In this document: one piece after another, positions 52,949 through 59,909 of the stretch | How the letters are laid out: each line of letters opens with the position of its first letter | Position numbering within the stretch: position 1 is the first letter of the stretch | Source: Sphingosinicella flava | GTDB taxonomy: Bacteria; Pseudomonadota; Alphaproteobacteria; Sphingomonadales; Sphingomonadaceae | Length of the DNA stretch: 64,000 nucleotides | Reading direction: 5' to 3' | Assembly: GCF_016025255.1 (NCBI RefSeq) | Contig: NZ_CP065592.1 | Location: 1,903,122 to 1,967,121, forward strand | Made by a program: the position numbers and the translations under genes | The notes under the pieces: generated by a model | What the model saw: only the letters and a program-made list of their open reading frames with translations | Database searches by the model: none | What the model was told of the DNA's origin: nothing

Positions 52949-54010
52949 TCAGGATTTTTCGGCCTGGCCTTTGGGTGGCGGCTGGCAAATGTCCTGCAGG
53001 GCCAGCCATTCCTCCGCGCTCAGGACAGGCGTGTAATGCCGCCCTTTTTCGACGGCCGCCGCAAAGCGTGCGCGGCGGCTGCCGGGGGCGGGATGGGTCG
53101 AAAGATAAGCGAGGGCGTCGGCGGCCCGGCCAAGGCGCGCATCGTCCTTGGCAAGCCGCTCGAAAAAGGCCGCGGTTCCGGCGGGCGAAATGCCGGCGCG
53201 GCGCAGGGCGAGGAGCGCCCCCTCGTCCGCCTCGCCTTCCGCATCCCGGCTATAGCCTGTTTCCAGCACGGCCTGGACGTTGCCGCCGGTATTGCCGCCG
53301 ACCGAAGAGAGGAGCAGGTTGAAGCCGAAATGGCGGATCATCGCCGCGGTGACGTGGCGTTTTTCGACATGCGCCATTTCATGGCCGAGCACACCGGCGA
53401 CTTCGTCCGGACCCTGCGCCTCGATCAGGAGATCCTTGAAAATGACGATGTTGCCGCCGGGCAGCGCGACGGCGTTCACCATGGAGAGGTCGGCGACGCG
53501 CACCTTGTAGCGCCCCGCATCGGGGGAGAGCCGCGCGGCGAGCCTGTCGAGCGCCCGCTGCCCTTCCGGCGTCGCGCACATATTGGCGTCGAGATCGCCG
53601 AGCAGCAATGTGCCGAAGCGCTGTTCCCAGGCAAACGGCACCATCGGCGCGAGGAGGTCCGGCAGGCGGTTGGCAAGAAACAGGACCGCCGCCGAGACGG
53701 CAAGACCGGCGGCCAGCGCCCTGGGCAGGCCGATCCGGTCGATCCAGCCGCCATAGACGCGCAATGCGGGGAGGTGCGCGGCGAGGGCCGGATCGATGGG
53801 CTTTGCAAGGCCCAGGCGCCAGCCCGGACGGCCATCCAGCCCATAGACATCGGCATCGGCCCGGCTCTCAATCGCGCGAAGGGCCGACGGATCGAGGGCC
53901 TCGGCATCACCGGTATCGGTGAGGACGAGCCGCCAGCCATGGCCGCTTTCCTCCAGCCGCGCAGCACGGCGGACGGCGACCCGACCGTCGTAGAGCCAGC
54001 CGTCCTGCAT
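52949..54010 (-). CDS. M48 family zinc metallopeptidase with N-terminal membrane segment
   Basis: A 353-residue protein. Residues 1-90 form an unknown domain, a membrane helix spans about 96-116, and the M48 domain follows, with the zinc site GHEMAHVEKRH (HExxH) and the third ligand in EADEGALLALRRAG. LSTHPAPGSRRARF is standard for M48. The start at 54010 lies one base after the stop of the YjgN-like gene upstream; an upstream extension would overlap that gene. The pairing of YjgN-like and M48 genes is a recurring one and suggests joint action in the inner membrane. Confidence 0.92.
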   Translation of the reverse strand: MQDGWLYDGRVAVRRAARLEESGHGWRLVLTDTGDAEALDPSALRAIESRADADVYGLDGRPGWRLGLAKPIDPALAAHLPALRVYGGWIDRIGLPRALAAGLAVSAAVLFLANRLPDLLAPMVPFAWEQRFGTLLLGDLDANMCATPEGQRALDRLAARLSPDAGRYKVRVADLSMVNAVALPGGNIVIFKDLLIEAQGPDEVAGVLGHEMAHVEKRHVTAAMIRHFGFNLLLSSVGGNTGGNVQAVLETGYSRDAEGEADEGALLALRRAGISPAGTAAFFERLAKDDARLGRAADALAYLSTHPAPGSRRARFAAAVEKGRHYTPVLSAEEWLALQDICQPPPKGQAEKS

Positions 54011-54011
54011 C

Positions 54012-55118
54012 CTAGAAGGAGCCGAAATCGAAGGCGTCGGCCAGGCCCTCCGCATCGCCCGGCGCCTGCATGGCCGACTGGCTCAGAAGGTCGAGGTCGA
54101 TCAGGCCGTAAGCCTCCATATGCCGGACGAGAAAGCTGTAATTGCGGTAGGACAGGAACATGATGCCGACCCCCAAGGTCACGATCACCAGGCCGATATT
54201 GCCGAGAATCAGCTTCACCCAATCCCAGGTGCGGGCGTTGAAATGGAAGTCGATGCCCGCGACCGACGTTGCTCCCGCACATATCCGGTAGAGAAGGGCA
54301 TAATAAGCGAGGCCGAGGATCAGGAAGAGGACGTAGGTGAGGACGAAGGCCGGGATCATCAGCATGAGAAGGCCAAGCACGGCGGACTCCGGCGAACCCT
54401 CCAGCGCCGCCGTTCCCGCGACCAGGCCTCCGGCGATCGTCAGCACGAGAAAGACGCCGAGCGGCAGGAAATAGACGAGCATCCAGCGCTTCATCAGCGG
54501 CTCGAAGAGGGCGTCGGCCGTAAAGGGGTGCGAGCCAAAGCTCATCCGGTTCCAGCGTGCGTTCCACAAGCTCGCCATCGACCAGGGCAGCAGCAGGCCC
54601 ATCGCCGCGATGCCGACGCCGTAACGCCACATCGCGGACAATCCGTAACGCCAACCCGGATCGGCGCTGCCGCCGCGTATGCCGTGCCAATAGGTGCGGC
54701 TCAGCTGATAGCGGAGCGCCCGAAAACGGGCGACGTTGAAGAGGTAGAGCAGGCCGATATAGATGAAGGCGGTGATCGCACCGCCCAGCAGCCATTCGCC
54801 GCGCAGGACCATCGCCTCCACGAAGACATTCAGGACCAGGATGCCGGGCAGGAAGGCGGCCATCACGATCAGGAAGCCGACGAACATTTCCTTGCCGGTG
54901 CCGGTCCATTCGAAAGTGTCGTCGATGAAGCGGGTGCGGCTCCACAAATAGCGCCGCTCCCGCGCCTTGGCCCAGAAACGGTAGATGCCGAGCGTGACGA
55001 TCGTCAGCGCCAGATTGGTGAGCGCGATCGGCAGGAATTCCCGCCAGGTGCCCGTGAACGCGAAGCTCGAAACGGGGCGGTCGCTCGCGGCGTCGATTTG
55101 CCCTTCGGCGCTGTTCAT
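54012..55118 (-). CDS. YjgN (DUF898) family membrane protein
   Basis: A 368-residue protein with about eight membrane helices. Repeated blocks such as FAFTGTWREFLPIALTNLALTIVTLGIYRFWAKARERRYLWSRTRF and the later NARTWDWVKLILGNIGLVIVTLGVGI show internal duplication of the DUF898 unit. Function unknown; YjgN has been linked to cell-envelope permeability in other bacteria. The next gene on the strand is the M48 peptidase, one base away. It diverges from thrS. Confidence 0.92.
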   Translation of the reverse strand: MNSAEGQIDAASDRPVSSFAFTGTWREFLPIALTNLALTIVTLGIYRFWAKARERRYLWSRTRFIDDTFEWTGTGKEMFVGFLIVMAAFLPGILVLNVFVEAMVLRGEWLLGGAITAFIYIGLLYLFNVARFRALRYQLSRTYWHGIRGGSADPGWRYGLSAMWRYGVGIAAMGLLLPWSMASLWNARWNRMSFGSHPFTADALFEPLMKRWMLVYFLPLGVFLVLTIAGGLVAGTAALEGSPESAVLGLLMLMIPAFVLTYVLFLILGLAYYALLYRICAGATSVAGIDFHFNARTWDWVKLILGNIGLVIVTLGVGIMFLSYRNYSFLVRHMEAYGLIDLDLLSQSAMQAPGDAEGLADAFDFGSF

Positions 55119-55181
55119 TCCTCATCCCCCCAAATGGTCCGGGCAGCCTGATCCGCATCGGCGGCGATGGCAAGAGCTTCC

Positions 55182-55209
55182 TTGACAGCGTTCCGCCCCC
55201 ATTTATGGC
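55182..55209 (+). promoter_or_regulatory. Predicted sigma-70-type promoter of thrS
   Basis: TTGACA (55182-55187) matches the -35 consensus; after 16 bases TATGGC (55204-55209) can act as -10. It lies 42 bases before the thrS start, between the divergent YjgN-like gene and thrS. Confidence 0.5.
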
Positions 55210-55251
55210 AGGGCCATTCCCTTTTCCCGCATGAAAGCGCCAAGGTTTCCC

Positions 55252-57252
55252 ATGTCCGAGATGTTCAAGATCGCCCTTCCCGACGGTTCCGTCCGCGAAG
55301 TGGCGCCGGGCACCACGCCGGGAGACGTCGCGGCGGCGATCGGGCCGGGCCTCGCCAAGGCGGCGATCGCGGCGCGGGTGAACGGCGAGCTGCGCGACAT
55401 CATGCGGCCGTTCGAAGGCGATTCCGATCTCGCGCTGGTGACGAGCCGCGACGAGGTGGACGCGCTGGAACTCGCCCGGCACGATTTCGCCCATATCCTC
55501 GCCGAGGCGGTGCAGAATTTGTATCCGGGGACGCAGATCACCTTCGGTCCGGCGACCGACGACGGCTTCTATTACGATTTCGCGCACAAGGGCCGGCCGT
55601 TCACCGACGAAGACCTGCCCGCCATCGAGGAAGAGATGCGGCGGATCATCCGGGCCGACCAGCCGCTGCGCCGCGAAGTGTGGACACGCGACGACCTGAT
55701 CGCCCGCTTCAAGGCCCAGGGCGAGACGTTCAAGGCCGAATGGGCGGCGGAGCTGCCGGAGGGCGAGGAGCTGACCGTCTATTGGTCGGGCGACAAATGG
55801 ATGGACATGTGCCGGGGGCCGCATCTCGCCTCGACCGGCAAATTGGATCCGCAGGCGTTCAAGTTGACGCGCGTGTCGGGCGCTTATTGGCGCGGCGACC
55901 AGAAGAATGCGATGCTCTCGCGCATCTACGGCACGGCGTGGCTCAACAAGAAGCAATTGGACGCGCACCTTCACCGGCTCGAGGAAGCGGCGAAGCGCGA
56001 TCACCGCAAGATCGGGCAGGAAATGGACCTTTTCCATCTCCAGCCCGAAGCGCAGGGATCGGTCTTCTGGCACCCCAAGGGCTGGGTGATCTGGCGGAGC
56101 CTCGAAGCCTATATGCGCCGCAGATTGGATGCGGCGGGCTATCAGGAGATCAAGACGCCGCAGCTGATGGACGCGCGGCTGTGGGAGCAATCCGGTCACT
56201 GGGGCAAATATCGCGAGAATATGTTCGTGGTGCCGGACGAAGTGCCCAATACCGATGAAGAAGGACCGGTGATTTCGGGCGAGGCGTCGTGGATGGCGCT
56301 CAAGCCCATGAACTGCCCGGCCCACGTCCAGGTCTTCCGCCAGGGCATCACATCCTATCGCGATCTGCCGATGCGCCTCGCCGAATTCGGCTGCTGCCAC
56401 AGGAACGAAGCGCATGGCGCGCTGCACGGTATCATGCGGGTGCGGCAATTCACGCAGGACGATGCGCATATCTTCTGCCGGCAGGATCAGCTGGTCGAGG
56501 AAGTGCGCGCCTTTTGCGACCTGCTCGACGCGGTCTATCGGGATCTCGGCTTCGAAAGCTATGCGATCAAGCTGGCGCTGCGGCCCGAAAAAAGGTTCGG
56601 GTCGGACGAAATGTGGGATTGGGCCGAGCAGAGCTTGCGCGACGCGGTCGCGGCGACCGGGCGCGCGACGCCTGAATTCGGATGGGAGGAACTGCCGGGC
56701 GAAGGCGCCTTCTACGCGCCGAAACTCGAATTCCACCTGACCGACGCGATCGGCCGGACCTGGCAGTGCGGCACGCTGCAGACGGACACGGTGCTGCCGG
56801 AACGGCTCGACGCGAGCTATGTCGGCGAGGACGGCCAGCGCCACCGTCCGGTCATGCTACACCGCGCCATTCTCGGCACGTTCGAGCGGTTCATCGGCAT
56901 CCTCATCGAGCATCATGCCGGGCGTTTCCCGCTCTGGCTCGCGCCGGTGCAGGCGGTGGTCGCGACCATCGTATCGGACGCCGACGATTATGCCGAAGAG
57001 GTGCGCGCGAAGCTCGCCGCCGCGGGACTGCGGATCGAAACCGACACGCGCAACGAGAAGATCAACTACAAGGTTCGCGAGCATAGCCTCGCCAAGGTTC
57101 CGGCCCTGCTGGTCGTCGGCAAGCGCGAGGCGGAAGAAGGCACGGTGGCCGTCCGCCGCCTGGGCCAGGACGGGCAGCAGGTGGTGAAGGTCGATGATCT
57201 CATCGCCATGCTCCGCGCCGAGGCGACACCGCCCGATCTGCGCGGTGTCTAG
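55252..57252 (+). CDS. thrS: Threonyl-tRNA synthetase
   Basis: ThrRS charges tRNA-Thr and edits mis-charged serine. The 666-residue product has the TGS domain (residues 1-62, [14 protein letters not shown]), the editing domain with [16 protein letters not shown] and [10 protein letters not shown], the class II core with [20 protein letters not shown] and [27 protein letters not shown] (separate blocks) and the anticodon domain. Start at 55252 has AAGG six bases upstream; an in-frame ATG at 55231 is possible. It is followed after 60 bases by the HNH-DGQHR gene rather than directly by infC. Confidence 0.97.
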   Translation: MSEMFKIALPDGSVREVAPGTTPGDVAAAIGPGLAKAAIAARVNGELRDIMRPFEGDSDLALVTSRDEVDALELARHDFAHILAEAVQNLYPGTQITFGPATDDGFYYDFAHKGRPFTDEDLPAIEEEMRRIIRADQPLRREVWTRDDLIARFKAQGETFKAEWAAELPEGEELTVYWSGDKWMDMCRGPHLASTGKLDPQAFKLTRVSGAYWRGDQKNAMLSRIYGTAWLNKKQLDAHLHRLEEAAKRDHRKIGQEMDLFHLQPEAQGSVFWHPKGWVIWRSLEAYMRRRLDAAGYQEIKTPQLMDARLWEQSGHWGKYRENMFVVPDEVPNTDEEGPVISGEASWMALKPMNCPAHVQVFRQGITSYRDLPMRLAEFGCCHRNEAHGALHGIMRVRQFTQDDAHIFCRQDQLVEEVRAFCDLLDAVYRDLGFESYAIKLALRPEKRFGSDEMWDWAEQSLRDAVAATGRATPEFGWEELPGEGAFYAPKLEFHLTDAIGRTWQCGTLQTDTVLPERLDASYVGEDGQRHRPVMLHRAILGTFERFIGILIEHHAGRFPLWLAPVQAVVATIVSDADDYAEEVRAKLAAAGLRIETDTRNEKINYKVREHSLAKVPALLVVGKREAEEGTVAVRRLGQDGQQVVKVDDLIAMLRAEATPPDLRGV

Positions 57253-57312
57253 CGCGACTTGCCTCGCCCGAATTATTGAAGCACCATTCCGACTCAAAGG
57301 GATGGAGGGGGA

Positions 57313-58929
57313 ATGTCTCTAGGGTTGCGGCAATTGTCGGCGGGGGACCGCAAAACGCTTATTCAGGAACTCTGGGCCTCGCAAAATGGGAAATGCTACA
57401 TTTCCGACAGCGCGATAGACCTCCTGCTGCACGAGCATGATCTGGACATAGATCATGTCATTCCCACTCGAGACGGCGGAAAAGACGACAAATCCAATTG
57501 GGCACTGACCTTCAGCAGCTATAATCGCAGCAAGCAAGCGTCCGATCTGCGAATCGCCAGAATCCTGGCAAGACTGGAAGCCATGCGTAGCGGTATCACC
57601 GATCCGCGAGGCATCAATCTCGGCCATATCCTCGATCATTCCCAAGGAGGCCGCCACCCGCTGAAGTTCCAGCTCTCGCAAGACAAAGCGGCGATCAGCT
57701 ATTCATATGCCGCTGTCGGCGATCCATCCATCCGGTCAGCGCCTCTATTCAGGGATAAATTGTCAGACCTCGAATATGTATTCCTCCACCTCCCGATCGA
57801 ATATCTATTTCACGACGACACGCTCAACCCCCGCGGCATAGGCAATAATATTCGAGGTCTCATCGAAGAATTTTTCCGCGGCTTCCCGCAATTGCATGTG
57901 CCTTTGGGATGGATCGACACCACGGAAGAGGGCGGTTCACGCGTTCGTATCTTCGATGGTCAGCATAAGGCTGCGGCCCAGATTCTCTTGGGCGTGCGTG
58001 CGCTCCCGATCCGCTTGTTCGTTAACCCCGACCGGGATCTCTTGCTGACCGCGAATACGCGAGCCGGGACGACGCTCCGGCAAGTTGCCTTTGACAAGGC
58101 CACGCAACGTCATCTTGGCGCGAGCATCTTGAGGGACAGGGTTCTAAGATTCCTATCGGATCGTCAGCATCCCAGCGATTATACGAGCTTCACCGAGCAG
58201 CAGCTCGTCGATCACTTCAAGGGCGAACAAGCGCAGATGAAGCGTTACATTATCGATGCGCAACGAAACGATGTCACCTACCATCCTGACAATAGACTGC
58301 GCGATTTCATTGAAATGGGCGGTAAGGGAACGGAACGACCTATTTCCTACAGCGCGGTCGAAAAAGCGATCTATTCGCAGATGATCTTTGGCGGAATGCT
58401 GGACACGCCAGCCGATTACAAATCGGAAGCCGGGGAAAATCCGCGCGATCTGGAGCGGGAACAGATTGTGCGTTTCCTGAATCTCGTCGCCGCCCACATC
58501 TATGTCGGATTTTATGACTTCGAGGTGGGGAGCGGCAAAATCGAAAGCAAGGTGCAAAAAGGCGAGGTAGTTCCCGACGAACATCTGCGTGCCCATCGCA
58601 TGGGCCGCGAGGAGATCCTTTATGCCTGGATCGAACTGGCGATGATCGTGTGCCAGACCAGCGTCATTGCAGGCGGAAAGACCTGGGATAAGGACCGGCC
58701 ATTTCATAAACCGTTGTCGGAACAGGTTTGGAAGAGCTTAGAGCATTTCGTGATCAATTTTTCACGGCTTCCGCTTTGGAAAAACCGTTCGTTGTCAGCC
58801 ACGATTTTCGGGGGCAAGCAGAATTTCCAATTCTGGAAAGATGCCTTTGCCACAGGCACGGCCAACGGCATCCACATTCTGGCGGGCGGTGGCGTAAGCC
58901 TTATCGACTTGATGAACGAGCCCTCTTAA
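57313..58929 (+). CDS. HNH-like nuclease fused to DGQHR-motif (DndB/DUF262-like) domain
   Basis: A 538-residue protein with two recognisable parts. Residues 13-80 resemble an HNH nuclease: CYISDSAID, DIDHVIPTRDGGKDDKSNWALTFSSYNRSKQ (His48, Asn62, Asn71), but only one of the usual four zinc Cys (Cys28) remains. Residues 205-260 contain FDGQHKAAAQILLG and LPIRLFVNPD, the motif of DGQHR proteins such as DndB and of the DUF262 ParB/Srx-like family. The rest is helical with no match I know. GC content is lower than in thrS and infC, which it separates. A strong GGAGGGGG ribosome site precedes the ATG. A modification-dependent nuclease or DNA-binding defence protein is an inference. Confidence 0.75.
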   Translation: MSLGLRQLSAGDRKTLIQELWASQNGKCYISDSAIDLLLHEHDLDIDHVIPTRDGGKDDKSNWALTFSSYNRSKQASDLRIARILARLEAMRSGITDPRGINLGHILDHSQGGRHPLKFQLSQDKAAISYSYAAVGDPSIRSAPLFRDKLSDLEYVFLHLPIEYLFHDDTLNPRGIGNNIRGLIEEFFRGFPQLHVPLGWIDTTEEGGSRVRIFDGQHKAAAQILLGVRALPIRLFVNPDRDLLLTANTRAGTTLRQVAFDKATQRHLGASILRDRVLRFLSDRQHPSDYTSFTEQQLVDHFKGEQAQMKRYIIDAQRNDVTYHPDNRLRDFIEMGGKGTERPISYSAVEKAIYSQMIFGGMLDTPADYKSEAGENPRDLEREQIVRFLNLVAAHIYVGFYDFEVGSGKIESKVQKGEVVPDEHLRAHRMGREEILYAWIELAMIVCQTSVIAGGKTWDKDRPFHKPLSEQVWKSLEHFVINFSRLPLWKNRSLSATIFGGKQNFQFWKDAFATGTANGIHILAGGGVSLIDLMNEPS

Positions 58930-59061
58930 GGGGCACGCGCAATCTTCGGCGCTACACATTATGGCGCGAAATCTGAAGCGGCCTGGCGGCTGCATCTTCC
59001 AATTCCTCGCGTCAGCGACTAGGTGAAGGCCTGTCCTTCTGAACCACATGGAGATTGTGCT

Positions 59062-59604
59062 ATACGTCCCCCTCTGAACCGGCGCCCGATGGCGCCGCCC
59101 ATGAATGGCCCCCGCTATAACGAGTTCATTCAGTCTCCAAAGGTGCGCGTCATCGATGGAGATGGCGAGAATCTGGGTGTGATGTTCACGCGTGAGGCGA
59201 TTGAGCAGGCGGCGGAAGTCGGCCTCGACCTCGTCGAAGTGTCGCCCAACGCCGACCCGCCCGTCGCCAAATTTTTGGACGTAGGCAAATATAAATACGA
59301 GGCGCAGAAAAAGGCGAACCTCGCCCGCAAGAGCCAGAAGACGCAGGAGATCAAGGAGATCAAGATGCGTCCCAATATCGACGATCACGATTACGACGTG
59401 AAGATGAAGTCGATCCACAAGTTCATCGGCGAAGGCGACAAGGTGAAGGTAACCTTGCGCTTCCGTGGCCGCGAGCTCGCTCACGGGCAGCTCGGCATGC
59501 AACTCCTTCAGCGCGTCCAGGCCGATACCGAAGCCGATGCGAAGGTCGAGCAGCATCCGCGCATGGAAGGCCGCCAGATGCTGATGGTGCTCGCGCCGAA
59601 ATAA
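59062..59604 (+). CDS. infC: Translation initiation factor IF-3
   Basis: IF-3 controls start-codon selection by binding the 30S subunit. The C-terminal 170 residues are clear: [69 protein letters not shown] and [12 protein letters not shown]. The start is uncertain. ATG 59089 has no ribosome site, and family members begin with RRPM just upstream of it. ATA 59062 has GGAG (59050-59053) eight bases upstream, so I chose it; IF-3 genes often use rare start codons for autoregulation (AUU in E. coli). GTG 59023 is less likely. A terminator follows. Confidence 0.95.
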   Translation: MRPPLNRRPMAPPMNGPRYNEFIQSPKVRVIDGDGENLGVMFTREAIEQAAEVGLDLVEVSPNADPPVAKFLDVGKYKYEAQKKANLARKSQKTQEIKEIKMRPNIDDHDYDVKMKSIHKFIGEGDKVKVTLRFRGRELAHGQLGMQLLQRVQADTEADAKVEQHPRMEGRQMLMVLAPK

Positions 59605-59638
59605 GGGCTTAGCCCATCGCCGATGCTCTCAAAGGGCG

Positions 59639-59677
59639 GGCGGAAGAGGTCTTTCAGGCTTCTCGTCCGCCTTTTTT
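59639..59677 (+). terminator. Intrinsic terminator after infC
   Basis: GGCGGA (59639-59644) pairs with TCCGCC (59666-59671), with further GAG/CTC pairing inside after one mismatch, followed by six T residues (59672-59677). It starts 35 bases after the infC stop. Confidence 0.8.
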
Positions 59678-59702
59678 CATGCTGCACATGCGAATTGCCG
59701 CC

Positions 59703-59846
59703 CCGGCAGGATATGGCGGCTTTGGCGCTTTCCGTAACGGCAAGCTGCACGGGGTGCCTTCTAGCCAGTTTTCGTTTGAAACTATCTTGTTGCGAATTTG
59801 CAATGAATCCTGCGAAAGCGGCGCGATTCCGCCATTATCCTGCTGG
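59703..59846. repeat. Long-range imperfect inverted repeat upstream of the TonB receptor
   Basis: CCGGCAGGATATGGCGG (59703-59719) faces CCGCCATTATCCTGCTGG (59829-59846), with one extra base and one mismatch; the pairing can be extended inward by a CGCTTTC/GAAAGCG match. The 109-base interior is AT-rich for this genome. It lies between the infC terminator and the receptor start (232-base gap) and may be regulatory or a small element remnant. Confidence 0.45.
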
Positions 59847-59909
59847 CTGACCCCCTTTCTTTTCGATAGGCTCCCTTCAAAAGAAACCAATTTCAGTTGG
59901 GAGAGGGCA

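Noticed and set aside
53476-56844. Very long open frame (over 1100 codons) on the minus strand across thrS and the YjgN-like and M48 genes
   Set aside because: It runs antisense to thrS and out of frame with the two real minus-strand genes. Long antisense frames are expected in high-GC DNA, and the translation has no domain-like features.
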